64,000 nt of DNA from contig NZ_QNRY01000016.1 of assembly GCF_003315515.1 (NCBI RefSeq), forward strand, positions 1 to 64,000, in the 5' to 3' direction. Shown here in pieces: positions 1-8,673 of the stretch. Origin of the DNA: Brenneria salicis ATCC 15712 = DSM 30166 (lineage in GTDB: Bacteria > Pseudomonadota > Gammaproteobacteria > Enterobacterales > Enterobacteriaceae). Made by a program: the position numbers and the translations under genes. Below the pieces are notes generated by a model, which saw nothing but the letters and a program-made list of their open reading frames with translations, was not told the DNA's origin and ran no database searches. Numbering within the stretch: the first letter of the stretch is position 1; every line of letters begins with the position of its first letter.

Positions 1-432
1 TATCGTGGGATATTACAGCACGATCAGACCACACGACTATAACGGTGGATTACCCCCAAACGAATCGGAAAATCGATTCTGGAAAAACTCTAAACCCGTG
101 GCCAGTTTTAGTTGACCACTACACTTAGCGACTACTTTAACAGTACTTGTATTCGATTCCCTTCACTCGCTCCAAGTTCTCTTCCTTGTATATCTCCTGA
201 ACTCAATAAAAATCAGTAATTACCTGTTTTTACGACGATAATAACTTGACCACTTCGATACTGATGCCTACTCGCATACCCTGTGGCTGTCGAGATGGCG
301 TTTATCGTCTAAGGTTTTAGTGACATAACCCTTTTCTCAACGGTGGAGATGAGTAGGATTGAAAATGGATACCAACACCTGGCCTGAAAAGTAAAAGCGA
401 TGATATAACCATTACGTTAAGGGCATTACCGC
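1..432. other. No gene seen upstream of cbpA
   Basis: I find no convincing reading frame, RNA gene or repeat in this stretch at the left edge. It is moderately AT-rich and presumably holds the promoter of cbpA near its right end, but I could not fix a clear -35/-10 pair. Confidence 0.4.
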
Positions 433-1389
433 ATGGAGTTCAAAGATTATTATGCCACGTTGGAAGTAGACCCCTCAGCCGATCTGAAAGCAATTAAAAC
501 GGCATACCGCAGACTGGCGCGCAAATATCACCCCGATGTCAGTAAAGAGCAAGATGCGGAAAATAAATTCAAGGATATTGCCGAAGCCTATGAGGTGCTG
601 AAAGACAATTCACGTCGTGCCGAATATGACGAACTGAGGCAGCATCGCAACGATCCCCGTTTCGCTGAACCACCGCCGGGCTATGATGACGGCGGCCCGC
701 AATGGTATGGTGCGTCTGGCGGTCAGCATGATTTTTCCGATTTCTTCGAGTCTGTTTTTGGCCGTCGGGCAGCGCAAGGACAGCGTACCGCTTCGTCTCA
801 GCATGCTTATGCTGTCCGTGGTCAGGATCTTGAGATGGCGATCCCGCTGTTTCTGGAAGAAATGCTGACTGAGCAAAGCCGACCTATTTCTTATACGTTG
901 CCGGTTTTCGATGAACTGGGACGTCAGATGAAAGAAATAAATAAAACGCTGAAGGTAAAAATTCCGGCCGGGGTGGGGGATGGTGAACGAATTCGTCTGA
1001 AAGGGCAGGGCTGCGCCGGTTTTGGCGGCGGGCCGAATGGCGATCTGTTCCTGACGATGCGTATTGCGCCGCATCCGTTGTTTGATATTGACGGACATAA
1101 TCTGCATATCGTCGTGCCGCTGGCGCCCTGGGAAGCGGCATTGGGAGCGAGCATTGAAGTTCCTACCCTCACCGGAAAAATTGCCCTGACGATCCCGCCC
1201 GGCAGTCAAAGCGGAAAACGGTTGCGCGTCAAAGGCAAAGGTTTGATGGGGAAAAACGGAGCAGGTGACCTGTATGCCGTCCTGAAAGTGGTGATGCCAC
1301 CGAAGCTGGATGAGAAAACCGCTGCACTGTGGAAACAGTTGAGCGAACAGGCGGCATTTAATCCTCGTCGTGAATGGGAGGCAAAATGA
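433..1389 (+). CDS. cbpA: Curved DNA-binding protein CbpA (DnaJ-type co-chaperone)
   Basis: A 318-residue class II J-domain protein. Residues 3-68 form a J domain with the HPD signature (YHPDVSKE). A glycine-rich linker with a GASGG stretch follows, then two C-terminal substrate-binding sub-domains of DnaJ type (about 125-300), without the zinc-finger cysteines of DnaJ itself. Known role of the family: a DnaK co-chaperone that also binds curved DNA and is associated with the nucleoid in stationary phase. The next gene, cbpM, starts in its stop codon (ATGA overlap), the usual cbpA-cbpM operon. Length and order match the E. coli pair, so the identification is secure. Confidence 0.95.
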   Translation: MEFKDYYATLEVDPSADLKAIKTAYRRLARKYHPDVSKEQDAENKFKDIAEAYEVLKDNSRRAEYDELRQHRNDPRFAEPPPGYDDGGPQWYGASGGQHDFSDFFESVFGRRAAQGQRTASSQHAYAVRGQDLEMAIPLFLEEMLTEQSRPISYTLPVFDELGRQMKEINKTLKVKIPAGVGDGERIRLKGQGCAGFGGGPNGDLFLTMRIAPHPLFDIDGHNLHIVVPLAPWEAALGASIEVPTLTGKIALTIPPGSQSGKRLRVKGKGLMGKNGAGDLYAVLKVVMPPKLDEKTAALWKQLSEQAAFNPRREWEAK

Positions 1390-1691
1390 TGGCGCAAGAA
1401 ATGACATTTACCGTGGTGGAACTGTGCCAGTGCGTGGAGATAACTCAGGAGGAATTGATTGAAGTTGTAGGATTGGGCGTGATTGTGCCGCTTGAACCGG
1501 ATGAATCGCACTGGCGCTTTGACGATAGCGCGTTAACGTGTCTCCGGCGGGCGCAACGCTTACAGATAGAACTGGATCTCGACTGGCCGGGCGTCGCCAT
1601 GACGCTGACCTTGCTGGATCAACTCGAAGAATTGAAAAGAGAAAATCAACAATTGCGCAGACAACTTGAACGTTTCATGATGACGTCCTGA
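1386..1691 (+). CDS. cbpM: CbpM, modulator of CbpA
   Basis: A protein of about 101 residues that binds the J domain of CbpA and inhibits its co-chaperone and DNA-binding activities (known for the E. coli pair). The N-terminal part looks like a MerR-type winged helix ([20 protein letters not shown]). The C-terminus is a helical, leucine-rich coiled-coil-like segment ([19 protein letters not shown]). I place the start at the ATG overlapping the cbpA stop. A second ATG follows immediately and has better spacing to the GGGAGG at about 1376, so either may be used. An upstream in-frame ATG at 1374 would overlap cbpA more and lacks a ribosome site. It sits in an operon with cbpA. Confidence 0.92.
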   Translation: MMAQEMTFTVVELCQCVEITQEELIEVVGLGVIVPLEPDESHWRFDDSALTCLRRAQRLQIELDLDWPGVAMTLTLLDQLEELKRENQQLRRQLERFMMTS

Positions 1692-1705
1692 TTATGGTTC
1701 GCAGT

Positions 1706-1730
1706 GGGCTGAAGACTGTTTTTTCAGCCC
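1706..1730 (+). terminator. Hairpin after cbpM
   Basis: GGGCTGAA pairs with TTCAGCCC across a nine-base loop, 15 bases after the cbpM stop. No U tract follows, so it is at best a weak or Rho-assisted terminator, or an mRNA-stabilising hairpin. Confidence 0.4.
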
Positions 1731-1817
1731 TCGGTGGGAAATATATTAATAAAACTTAAGCATCAACGCTTGTTTAAATGGCATGCCGCAGTTGATTTTT
1801 CTTTTTCATTATTCTGA

Positions 1818-1973
1818 TTACAGATGAAAAGCCGCGGGCTTTTCCCACGAAGTATGTTTTTTCCTGGCTTTTCGCTTGCTAAATAACTTTTTCTTTTGTT
1901 TATTTTGAATATGTTTCCTGAATGAATAAAGCGCAACTAAAATTAAGAATAGCGCAAAGATTAACATGGTCAT
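1818..1973 (-). CDS. Small basic membrane protein downstream of the EAL gene
   Basis: A 51-codon frame on the minus strand that starts five bases after the stop of the EAL-domain gene, close enough for translational coupling. The protein begins MTMLIFALFLILVALYSF, one plausible transmembrane helix. A very basic tail follows (many Lys/Arg, including QKKKLFSKRKARKK) and ends in WEKPAAFHL. This looks like a single-pass inner-membrane protein with a cytoplasmic cationic tail. I do not recognise the family. The hydrophobic-then-basic pattern and the position behind a regulator support a real gene. The absence of a clear ribosome site of its own keeps confidence moderate. Confidence 0.5.
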   Translation of the reverse strand: MTMLIFALFLILVALYSFRKHIQNKQKKKLFSKRKARKKHTSWEKPAAFHL

Positions 1974-1978
1974 TTTTA

Positions 1979-2665
1979 TCACATTGGGAGATGTTCGAGT
2001 TCATATGTCGTGTAAATATGTCCTTGTATTCCATCGACTCCGCAGTTTTTTAGTAGGAAGTATTCTGATTGATTTTGTACTCCTTTAATAATGACGCCGT
2101 GGCAGTATCTTTTTATATTGGATATGAGGGCGGGAAGCAGGTGGGCTTTTCTCTTTCTTATCATTTCCCAGTAGAATAGTTTATCTAATTTTACATAATG
2201 AAACAGTGACTGGCTGACGGCATAAATATTGGCATTCCCACGGCCAAAATCATCCAGCCACAGTGGATAGCGGTTATAGAGCGTTGAAAGAAGCGGATCA
2301 CGTTTCCCGTCATTAAGATTAGGAAATCCCTCGTTTATTTCAAGATGAACAAAAGATAGGTTGTCCAGCAGATTTTCTGTATAGCGATCCTGGAATAAAA
2401 ACAACGCCATAGAAAAATCGAGATTTATCGAAAGCAGAATGTTGTTATTGATAAAGTATGCTTTTTTTTCCGTCACACACTCCAGTTGATCGATAAGCAG
2501 TTGCTGTTTGTCGTCAACACTCATTTGCCGGATGTGTTCTTCTGTACACAAATCTTCTCCAAACCTTGTCAATAGTTCCATCGCAAATAAGATATTCTGA
2601 CTATTATGGATTGGCTCCATAACATAGCGCCTTTTGGCCTCTGGAATTGGGTCCACAATCATCAT
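1979..2665 (-). CDS. EAL-domain protein of the YdiV/PdeH type, partly degenerate
   Basis: A 228-residue stand-alone EAL domain with no sensor or GGDEF part. Recognisable elements, in order: the EAL position as MELLTRF, the metal-site Asn in SINLD, the Glu in HLEINEGFP, the DDFG loop (WLDDFGRGNAN), the Lys in YVKLDK, and GIQGH near the end. The EGVE motif is replaced by KGVQ, so one metal-binding or catalytic glutamate is missing. The segment EINEGFPNLNDGK closely resembles YdiV, which binds FlhD4C2 instead of cutting c-di-GMP, while other motifs resemble PdeH. It may be a weak phosphodiesterase or a non-enzymatic regulator of motility or adhesion. The region is AT-rich compared with its neighbours. 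Confidence 0.75.
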   Translation of the reverse strand: MMIVDPIPEAKRRYVMEPIHNSQNILFAMELLTRFGEDLCTEEHIRQMSVDDKQQLLIDQLECVTEKKAYFINNNILLSINLDFSMALFLFQDRYTENLLDNLSFVHLEINEGFPNLNDGKRDPLLSTLYNRYPLWLDDFGRGNANIYAVSQSLFHYVKLDKLFYWEMIRKRKAHLLPALISNIKRYCHGVIIKGVQNQSEYFLLKNCGVDGIQGHIYTTYELEHLPM

Positions 2666-3124
2666 TGTGTCTCGGTTTCAATTTTTTGGTATTATTGATC
2701 GATCTATAAAACTGATCAATATTTTTGTTTTTATAACTTTAAATGGTATTAATGCCGATCGATCTGGCTGATTTGATAGGTCAAACCATTGATCATTATC
2801 AGAAAATACTATGGCAGGCATTTCATAGGTAAAATCGAATAATTTGAAGTTAATTAACATGTAAATTTGATTGATAACGCCGGTTTTACCGAATAATCAT
2901 CAATCTATTCTTTAGCTATTTCTCTGCATCTTGAAATCTATTGCTTACCCGATGATTTCATGCGGCGTCACGTTATTTAGTTTTCCTGTCAGACATTGTT
3001 TTATTTTTCATCGTAAGTTATTAACCATTTTGATTATGCGGGTAATCAGGTGTGTTAGCCGTCGTAGTCGTCTTGCTGTCTGAATCGGAAATGTGTCATT
3101 TAATCTGAAATTCCAGGGGGAAGT
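2666..3124. other. Divergent AT-rich intergenic region
   Basis: About 460 bases between the EAL gene (leftward) and the molbindin gene (rightward). It is strongly AT-rich and probably holds both promoters. A 60-codon leftward frame at 2678-2860 has no ribosome site and no recognisable features, and I do not accept it as a gene. Confidence 0.4.
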
Positions 3125-3553
3125 ATGTCAGTTTCTGCAAGAAATCAATTAACGGGCGTTGTTTACAGCGTCATCGAAGGGGCGGTTAATAACGAAGTCG
3201 TCCTGAAGCTGGAAGGTGGGGAACAATTGACAACCGTGATTACCAAGGCAAGCAGCAATGCTTTGGGGTTGGCTCCCGGTAAAACGGCGATTGCATTAAT
3301 TAAGGCGCCGTGGGTTATTCTGGCTTCATCAGATTGCGGATTGAATTTTTCAGCGCGAAATCAATTTGCCGGAATGGTGAAGAAAGTCGTCAAAGGCGCA
3401 GTAAATTCTACCGTTCACATTGAAACCAGTAATGGCCTATTGCTGACCTCCAGCATTACTAATGAAAGTATTGATGAAATGGCGATGGTTGAAGGCAGCA
3501 AAGTGATTGCTTTGATTAAAGCCTCCAGCGTGATTGTGGCGATCCAAAAATAA
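3125..3553 (+). CDS. Two-domain molbindin (Mop/TOBE) protein
   Basis: A 142-residue protein made of two tandem Mop/TOBE domains of about 70 residues each. Both begin with almost the same motif (SARNQLTGVVYSVIEGAVNNEV and SARNQFAGMVKKVVKGAVNSTV) and end in a VIALIKAS-type strand. Molbindins of this build bind molybdate or tungstate oxyanions in the cytoplasm and act as storage or buffering proteins. A good ribosome site (GGGGAAG) precedes the ATG. It is monocistronic, with a strong hairpin terminator after it. No molybdate transport genes are adjacent, so the role is inferred from the fold alone. Confidence 0.85.
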   Translation: MSVSARNQLTGVVYSVIEGAVNNEVVLKLEGGEQLTTVITKASSNALGLAPGKTAIALIKAPWVILASSDCGLNFSARNQFAGMVKKVVKGAVNSTVHIETSNGLLLTSSITNESIDEMAMVEGSKVIALIKASSVIVAIQK

Positions 3554-3588
3554 TGTTGCCTGATGTTTTATTGCGATGATAAGCCTGA

Positions 3589-3622
3589 ACGTTCCCCGTA
3601 TGTTACCGGGGAACGTATTTTA
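3589..3622 (+). terminator. Rho-independent terminator of the molbindin gene
   Basis: A perfect 10-bp stem (ACGTTCCCCG with CGGGGAACGT) and an eight-base loop, followed by ATTTTATT. Confidence 0.8.
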
Positions 3623-3769
3623 TTGATGATAAATCAGGATAAAATTGTTCATTTTTCGCCTGTTTTTTGCAGCCGGCTAATTTTCTTTGAAATTAAGGCT
3701 TGCTATAAAAAATCATTCATGCGTTAATAACTTCATCGGCCTGTGATACAGACCTATTTATGAAAGACA

Positions 3770-3913
3770 TTGTAATTAAGCGGTTCCTAGTTCAAGCGAT
3801 GCACCCAGTCTCTTATCCGACGAATTTCCTTTTTATAAGCGCCCATAAGTAATCACTGTAACAGTCCCTGTTCCGCCCTATAGTGGCTTCTAAATATATA
3901 AAGGAAATTCTCT
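3770..3913 (+). promoter_or_regulatory. Probable long 5' leader of the cold-shock gene
   Basis: There is no gene between the molbindin terminator and the cold-shock gene. The last 150 or so bases before the ATG are the usual place for the long, structured leader of cspA-type mRNAs, and end in a good ribosome site (AAAGGAAA). I did not find a clear cold-box match, so this rests on family knowledge. Confidence 0.35.
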
Positions 3914-4135
3914 ATGTCTAATAAAAAGACTGGATTGGTAAAATGGTTTGACGCTGGTAAAGGTTTTGGTTTCATCACCCCGACTGACGGCAGCAAAGAT
4001 GTATTCGTTCACTTCTCCGCTATTCTGGGCCAAGGTAACGATTACAAAAGCCTGGACGAAGGCCAGAAAGTAGAATTCAACGTTGAAAGCGGCCAGAAAG
4101 GTCCATCAGCGGTGAATGTTAGCGTGATCCAATAA
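3914..4135 (+). CDS. CspA-family cold-shock protein
   Basis: A 73-residue single cold-shock domain with both RNA-binding motifs: RNP1 (KGFGFITP) and RNP2 (VFVHFSAI). It acts as a nucleic-acid chaperone that melts RNA structures and binds single-stranded DNA or RNA. Length and sequence are typical of enterobacterial CspA, CspB and CspE paralogues, and I cannot assign which one. A strong terminator follows at 4212-4238. The neighbouring lpxP is also a cold-response gene in E. coli, so the two may share the same physiological cue. Confidence 0.95.
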   Translation: MSNKKTGLVKWFDAGKGFGFITPTDGSKDVFVHFSAILGQGNDYKSLDEGQKVEFNVESGQKGPSAVNVSVIQ

Positions 4136-4211
4136 TCTTTTACTGATGACAGTTGAGTCGGCCATGTCGCCTTTACTCATAATCATCAGAAAAAACAACT
4201 GATTATGTATT

Positions 4212-4238
4212 AAGCCCCTCAGAGATTCTGAGGGGCTT
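4212..4238 (+). terminator. Terminator after the cold-shock gene
   Basis: AAGCCCCTCAGA and TCTGAGGGGCTT form an 11-12 bp stem with a very short loop, followed by AATTATTT. Confidence 0.8.
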
Positions 4239-4514
4239 AATTATTTGCATTCTTATCTCTCCTTTCCTCCCGTGAATTCAAGTATGATGTAAGTCGCCTC
4301 AGGCCTTTAGGCCGGTTGGTTCGAGCACCTCCCATGGCTCCTTCATAATTATCAGCGTTTTCATCTGGTGTTAACCCTCATGATTGTGACGTTTAGAATA
4401 AATTTTATGCACCGTGGCAACTATAATGATGGGAAAGTGTCTCAATGAACGTAGCGCGCCAGGTATGGCGATTCTTTATGCTGTACGCATATTGACCACT
4501 TAACGATAAAGTTC

Positions 4515-5438
4515 ATGAAGATTAAACAACGATTTACCCAGTCATTATTTCATCCACGCTATTGGCTTACCTGGTTTGGCCTTGGCATTCTGTTCCTCCT
4601 GGTACAACTTCCTTATCCTTTGTTGATGAAAATCGGCAGTAACGCCGGGCGGTTATCACGTCTTGTTCTGAAGCGTCGAGCATCCATCGCCCGGCGTAAT
4701 CTAGAACTGTGTTTCCCCACCCTTAGCGTTGCAGAACGTGAAGCGATGATTGTCAACAATTTCGCCTCGTTGGGGATGGCGCTGGTTGAAACCGGTATGG
4801 CCTGGTTCTGGTCGGATCGCCGGGTGCGTCATTGGTTTGATGTATCGGGACTGGAACATTTGCAGCAGGCTTGCGCTAAACAGCGCGGCGTAATGGTCAT
4901 CGGCATTCATTTTATGTCGCTGGAACTGGGCGGTAGGGCGATGGGGCTGTGTCAGCCGATGATGGCGATGTATCGTCCGCATAATAATAAAGTGATGGAA
5001 AAGGTGCAGACCTGGGGACGTTCCCGTTCTAACAAGGCAATGATTGATCGCAAGGATCTGCGCGGCATGGTGCACGCGTTGCGACGCGGTGAAGCGGTAT
5101 GGTTTGCTCCCGATCAGGATTATGGTCCGAAGGGCAGCGTATTCGCGCCGTTTTTTGCGGTAAAAAACGCGGCGACGACCAGCGGAACCTATACGATTGC
5201 TCGTCTGGCGAAGCCTGCCATGATCACGACGGTCTTGATCCGTAACCCGGATGCTTCCGGTTATCGTCTGGTGATCCAGCCAGAGCTTCAGGATTACCCT
5301 TATCACGATGAGCAAAAGGCGGCGTGTTATATGAATAAGGTTATCGAAAGCGAAATTATGCGGGCGCCGGAGCAGTACCTTTGGCTGCATCGCCGTTTCA
5401 AAACGCGCCCGACAGGGGAAGTTTCCCTCTACGCCTGA
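4515..5438 (+). CDS. lpxP: Lipid A palmitoleoyl (late) acyltransferase LpxP
   Basis: A 307-residue inner-membrane acyltransferase of the LpxL/LpxM/LpxP family. An N-terminal membrane helix (about 15-40) is followed by the catalytic HX4E motif (HFMSLE, around residue 132) and the conserved YRPHNN block. The sequence follows E. coli LpxP almost throughout (HPRYWLTWFGLG, ETGMAWFW, GLCQPMMA, APEQYLWLHRRFKTRP), which favours LpxP over LpxL. LpxP transfers palmitoleate from acyl-ACP to Kdo2-lipid IVA in place of laurate at low temperature. It appears to be a single-gene unit in the outer-membrane lipid A pathway. Confidence 0.9.
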   Translation: MKIKQRFTQSLFHPRYWLTWFGLGILFLLVQLPYPLLMKIGSNAGRLSRLVLKRRASIARRNLELCFPTLSVAEREAMIVNNFASLGMALVETGMAWFWSDRRVRHWFDVSGLEHLQQACAKQRGVMVIGIHFMSLELGGRAMGLCQPMMAMYRPHNNKVMEKVQTWGRSRSNKAMIDRKDLRGMVHALRRGEAVWFAPDQDYGPKGSVFAPFFAVKNAATTSGTYTIARLAKPAMITTVLIRNPDASGYRLVIQPELQDYPYHDEQKAACYMNKVIESEIMRAPEQYLWLHRRFKTRPTGEVSLYA

Positions 5439-5530
5439 GAATGATTTCAGGCGAACCGGCACACCTTATTCTGATATCCGAGATTATTCTTCGCCAGGAT
5501 CAAGGTGTGCGGAAACGACGCAGGGTAATG

Positions 5531-7015
5531 TTAATCCTTGCGTAGCAGCAAACCGCGCATTGCAATGCGGCCCGGCGTCGTGAGCTTTTCGCGGCGCGAC
5601 AGATATCGATAGCAACCCGCCCCAAGAAAAGCGCCGATAAACCAACTAAAATTCGCCGCTGCCTGCCATCCCGGTGTAAAAGTGATAAACAGACCGATGC
5701 CCACAGCGGGTAATAGCGCTATCACCGCATTCGGATTGAAACCATTGCGATACCAATAGCGTCCTTTGGGAGAGGCATCGAACAGGTCGTCCACATAAAT
5801 ATTGCCGCCTTTGATGAGATAGAAATCAGTCAGCAGAATGCCAAATAATGGACCGATAAACGCTCCCAGCACATCAAGCGTATAGTGGATCAATTCCGGG
5901 GACTGGAACAGATTCCACGGCGTCAGCAATACAGAACCCACGGCTGCGATCATCCCGCCGGTACGGAAACTGATACGTTGCGGCGAGCAGTTGGAGAAAT
6001 CGAACGCCGGGGAGACGAAGTTGGCGACAATATTAATACCGATAGTGGCAATAATCATCGTCAGTAGGCCCAGGGCTACCGCCACACTGTTACCCACGCG
6101 GCTGACGGTCTCGATCGGATCGGTAATCATCTGGCCGAACAGCGCTTGCGTACCGGAAACAATCACAACGGTAACGATAGAGAACAGCAGGAAATTGAAC
6201 GGCAGACCCCAGCGATTGCCACGGTGGATTTCCTGCATGTTTTTGCCGTAACGGGCGAAATCGCCAAAATTGAGCAAAGGGCCGGAGAAATAGGAAACCA
6301 CCAGCGCCGTAGCCGTAATCATCTGCCACGTTTGTTCACCGGGGGTGAGTTGCTTGCTGCCAAGGGTAAACGAGATGCTTTCCAGACCGGTTTTGTAAAT
6401 GATCCAGCCGGCCAGCGCCAGCATCACGACATAAACGGCTGGCCCGGCAATATCGATAAAACGTTTGATGGCGTTCATGCCATGCCAGAACACCATGGCT
6501 TGCAACAGCTACATCACGCCAAAACAGATCCCCCCCAGGGCCGAGAGGCCGATCCAGTGACTTTGCGTCAACGGCGTCAATGAAGGATAGAACTTCAGCA
6601 GCACGAGCATAAGCGCGTTCGCCGCCAGATAGGTCTGAATACCATACCAGGCGAAAGCGATCAGACCGCGGATCACCGCAGGGATATTGGCGCCAAACAC
6701 TCCGAAAGCCTGACGGCACACCACCGCATAGGGTACGCCGCTGATCTGACTGGGTTTCGCCACCAGATTGGCGCACAGTTGCACAATGCAAATACCCGCC
6801 AACAGACATAACAGCACCTGCCAGCTTGCCAATCCCAGTGTGAAGAAGCTCGCTGCGACCACATATCCTCCCATGCTGTGGACATCCGACATCCAGAACG
6901 AAAAGATGTTGTACCAGGACCAAGTCTGGACGCGGGTGGGCGCCAAATCCTCATTACACAATCTGGGGCTGTAATGTGCCTGTGCGTCATGGTCTAACGG
7001 CGTATTTTCTGGCAT
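5531..7015 (-). pseudogene. hpxC: NCS1-family allantoin/hydantoin permease, interrupted by an amber codon
   Basis: Read continuously from the ATG at 7015 (AGGAG eight bases upstream), this is a 494-residue NCS1 transporter with about 12 membrane segments. The N-terminal half shows TWSWYNIFSFWMSDVHSMGGY and the C-terminal half FWHGMNAIKRFIDIAGPAVYV. The only interruption is TAG at 6509-6511, in the segment GVM-stop-LLQAMVFW. A Trp codon (TGG) fits that place in the family, so a single G-to-A change explains the break. The frame is intact on both sides. It is divergent from hpxS, matching the Klebsiella arrangement of the permease next to hpxSAB. As read, the product would stop at 168 residues and allantoin uptake through it would be lost, unless the stop is suppressed or is an error. 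Confidence 0.85.
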
Positions 7016-7100
7016 GAAAACTGCTCCTTTTAACAACAGTGGTAAAATTAATCACGTCGATGTATGCAAAAAGATGTTGCATTAATCAGGCCAGAATTTA

Positions 7101-7118
7101 TTTTTTGTATACAAAAAA
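7101..7118. promoter_or_regulatory. 18-bp palindrome, probable HpxS operator
   Basis: TTTTTTGTATACAAAAAA is a perfect palindrome midway between the divergent permease and hpxS genes. FadR-subgroup GntR regulators bind short palindromes of this kind, so autoregulation and control of the permease are likely. A second copy of the ten-base core lies inside hpxA. Confidence 0.65.
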
Positions 7119-7167
7119 CTTTATTTATGTGTACGATTTAACGGTGTAACAACGACGGGAAAAATCG

Positions 7168-7890
7168 ATGAGCTATACTTATGGACTTGAATCAGCAGCC
7201 CTTTTTGAACAAAAAGATGACATTATCTATTACGCTCTGTTAAATGCGATTGTCGAACATCAGTTATTGCCGGGAACCAAATTGCCTGAAGAAGCATTGG
7301 CGGATGTTTTTGACGTCAGCCGCACCGGGATCAGAAAAGTGTTGCAACGTCTCGCCTCGGTGCAAATGATCACTTTGACGCCCAAACGTGGTGCACATGT
7401 TGCGACGCCATCGGTGGAAGAAGCGCAAGCAATCTTCCAAACCCGCAGCCTGCTGGAATGCGCAAATTTGCCGCAAGTGGCGGCTCATTGCCAGATGCCT
7501 CATCTGGCTGCGCTGGAAAATCTGGTACGGATGGAGCAGCAGGCTCACCGCGATCAAAACGGCCCGGAGGCGATCCGCCTGTCCGCCGCCTTTCATATTC
7601 AGCTGCAAGCCGTCTCCGGCAACGCGGTGCTGACGAGCATGGTGTCGCAGTTGACTCAGCGTTCCTCGCTGGTCGTTGCCGCCTACGGCGCGCCTTGGCA
7701 GCAGGGATGCCGCTGTCACGATCATCAGGATCTCCTTGTGCTTTTGCATGAGAAAAAGATCGAGGATTTGGCTGTCGAAATGCGGCGTCACTTTGCCGAT
7801 ATTGTCGCCAGTCTGCGTTTTGATCGGGATGAAGAGGTCGCGCCTGATTTTGCTCGTCTGTTTGGTCATCTTAAGGCAGGCAGAGCATGA
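7168..7890 (+). CDS. hpxS: GntR/FadR-type regulator of allantoin use
   Basis: A 240-residue regulator. The N-terminal winged helix (about 18-85) contains ALLNAIVEHQLLPGTKLPEEALADVFDVSRTGIRKVLQRL, the GntR signature. The C-terminal all-helical FCD ligand domain (about 95-225) has conserved His residues, including the segment HLAALENLVRMEQQAHR. It heads hpxS-hpxA-hpxB: hpxA starts inside its stop codon (ATGA). By position and family it should respond to an allantoin-pathway metabolite and control hpxAB and the divergent permease through the palindrome 50 bases upstream. The ligand is not known from the sequence. Confidence 0.8.
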   Translation: MSYTYGLESAALFEQKDDIIYYALLNAIVEHQLLPGTKLPEEALADVFDVSRTGIRKVLQRLASVQMITLTPKRGAHVATPSVEEAQAIFQTRSLLECANLPQVAAHCQMPHLAALENLVRMEQQAHRDQNGPEAIRLSAAFHIQLQAVSGNAVLTSMVSQLTQRSSLVVAAYGAPWQQGCRCHDHQDLLVLLHEKKIEDLAVEMRRHFADIVASLRFDRDEEVAPDFARLFGHLKAGRA

Positions 7891-8612
7891 AATCGTGTGT
7901 GATCCAGGTTATTAACCCGAATATCAACCTTGCCATGACCAGGATGATAGGCGATGCCGCTCGCCGGGCGGCTGCGCCGGGAACGGAAATTATTGCGGCC
8001 AGGCCTTCGCAGGGCGTGCCGTCGATCGAAGGCCATTTTGATGAGGCGATCGCGGCAATTGGCGTACTGGAACAGATAAAACAGGGCAAAGCATACGGCG
8101 TTCAAGGGCATATTATCGCCTGTTTTGGCGATCCGGGGCTGCTGGCGGCGCGAGAAACGGCCAGCGCGCCAGTGGTGGGTATCGCCGAGGCCGCCATGCA
8201 TATGGCGACGCTCGTGGCGACGCGTTTTTCGATCGTTACGACGCTGCCGCGCACACTGATTATCGCCCGTCATCTGCTCCAGCGTTATGGCTTTGAACAT
8301 CACTGCGCCGGGCTGCATGCCATCGATCTGCCGGTACTGGCGCTGGAAGCGCACGCGGAAATCGCACAACAGAAAGTGCGGGAATGTTGTATACAATCCA
8401 GTCGTCAGGATGGTACAGGCGCGATCGTGCTGGGCTGCGGGGGAATGGCCGATCTTGCATCAGCGCTGGCGCAGGAATTAGGTATCCCAGAGATTGATGG
8501 GGTCAGCGCCGCCGTTAAACTGATCGAATCCCTGGCTTCATTGGGGATAACTACCAGCAAGCGCGGCGATCTGGATTACCCGCTGGCCGGCATGTTTAAC
8601 CAACTCCGTTAA
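7887..8612 (+). CDS. hpxA: Allantoin racemase (Asp/Glu/hydantoin racemase family)
   Basis: A 241-residue member of the hydantoin/aspartate racemase family. It begins VIQVINPNINLAMT, the usual start of this fold. The two catalytic cysteines expected of the family are visible in the HIIACFGDPGL segment (about residue 79) and in LGCGGMADL (about residue 182). It interconverts R- and S-allantoin so that the stereospecific allantoinase can use both. Its start overlaps the hpxS stop by four bases, so the two are translationally coupled. The allantoinase gene follows about 60 bases later. Substrate assignment rests on context with hpxB. Confidence 0.85.
   Translation: MKSCVIQVINPNINLAMTRMIGDAARRAAAPGTEIIAARPSQGVPSIEGHFDEAIAAIGVLEQIKQGKAYGVQGHIIACFGDPGLLAARETASAPVVGIAEAAMHMATLVATRFSIVTTLPRTLIIARHLLQRYGFEHHCAGLHAIDLPVLALEAHAEIAQQKVRECCIQSSRQDGTGAIVLGCGGMADLASALAQELGIPEIDGVSAAVKLIESLASLGITTSKRGDLDYPLAGMFNQLR
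8387..8396. promoter_or_regulatory. Second copy of the operator core inside hpxA
   Basis: TTGTATACAA, identical to the central ten bases of the palindrome in front of hpxS, lies within the hpxA coding region. It could be an auxiliary operator, or chance. Confidence 0.3.
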
Positions 8613-8673
8613 GTGAAATCACCACATGCAGTAAATCGTGTGGTAATGAGGAAGCCGCAATGAGGAATGAGTG

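Noticed and set aside
610..1407. Long leftward frame of 265 codons opposite cbpA
   Set aside because: Complementary shadow of a well-identified gene; no ribosome site and no recognisable protein features.
2678..2860. 60-codon leftward frame in the gap upstream of the EAL gene
   Set aside because: AT-rich, no ribosome site, no family features; fits promoter DNA better.
6090..6990. Several frames in other phases across the permease, one of which bridges the amber codon
   Set aside because: The correct NCS1 protein is read in one phase on both sides of the stop; the other phases give Arg/Pro-rich nonsense.
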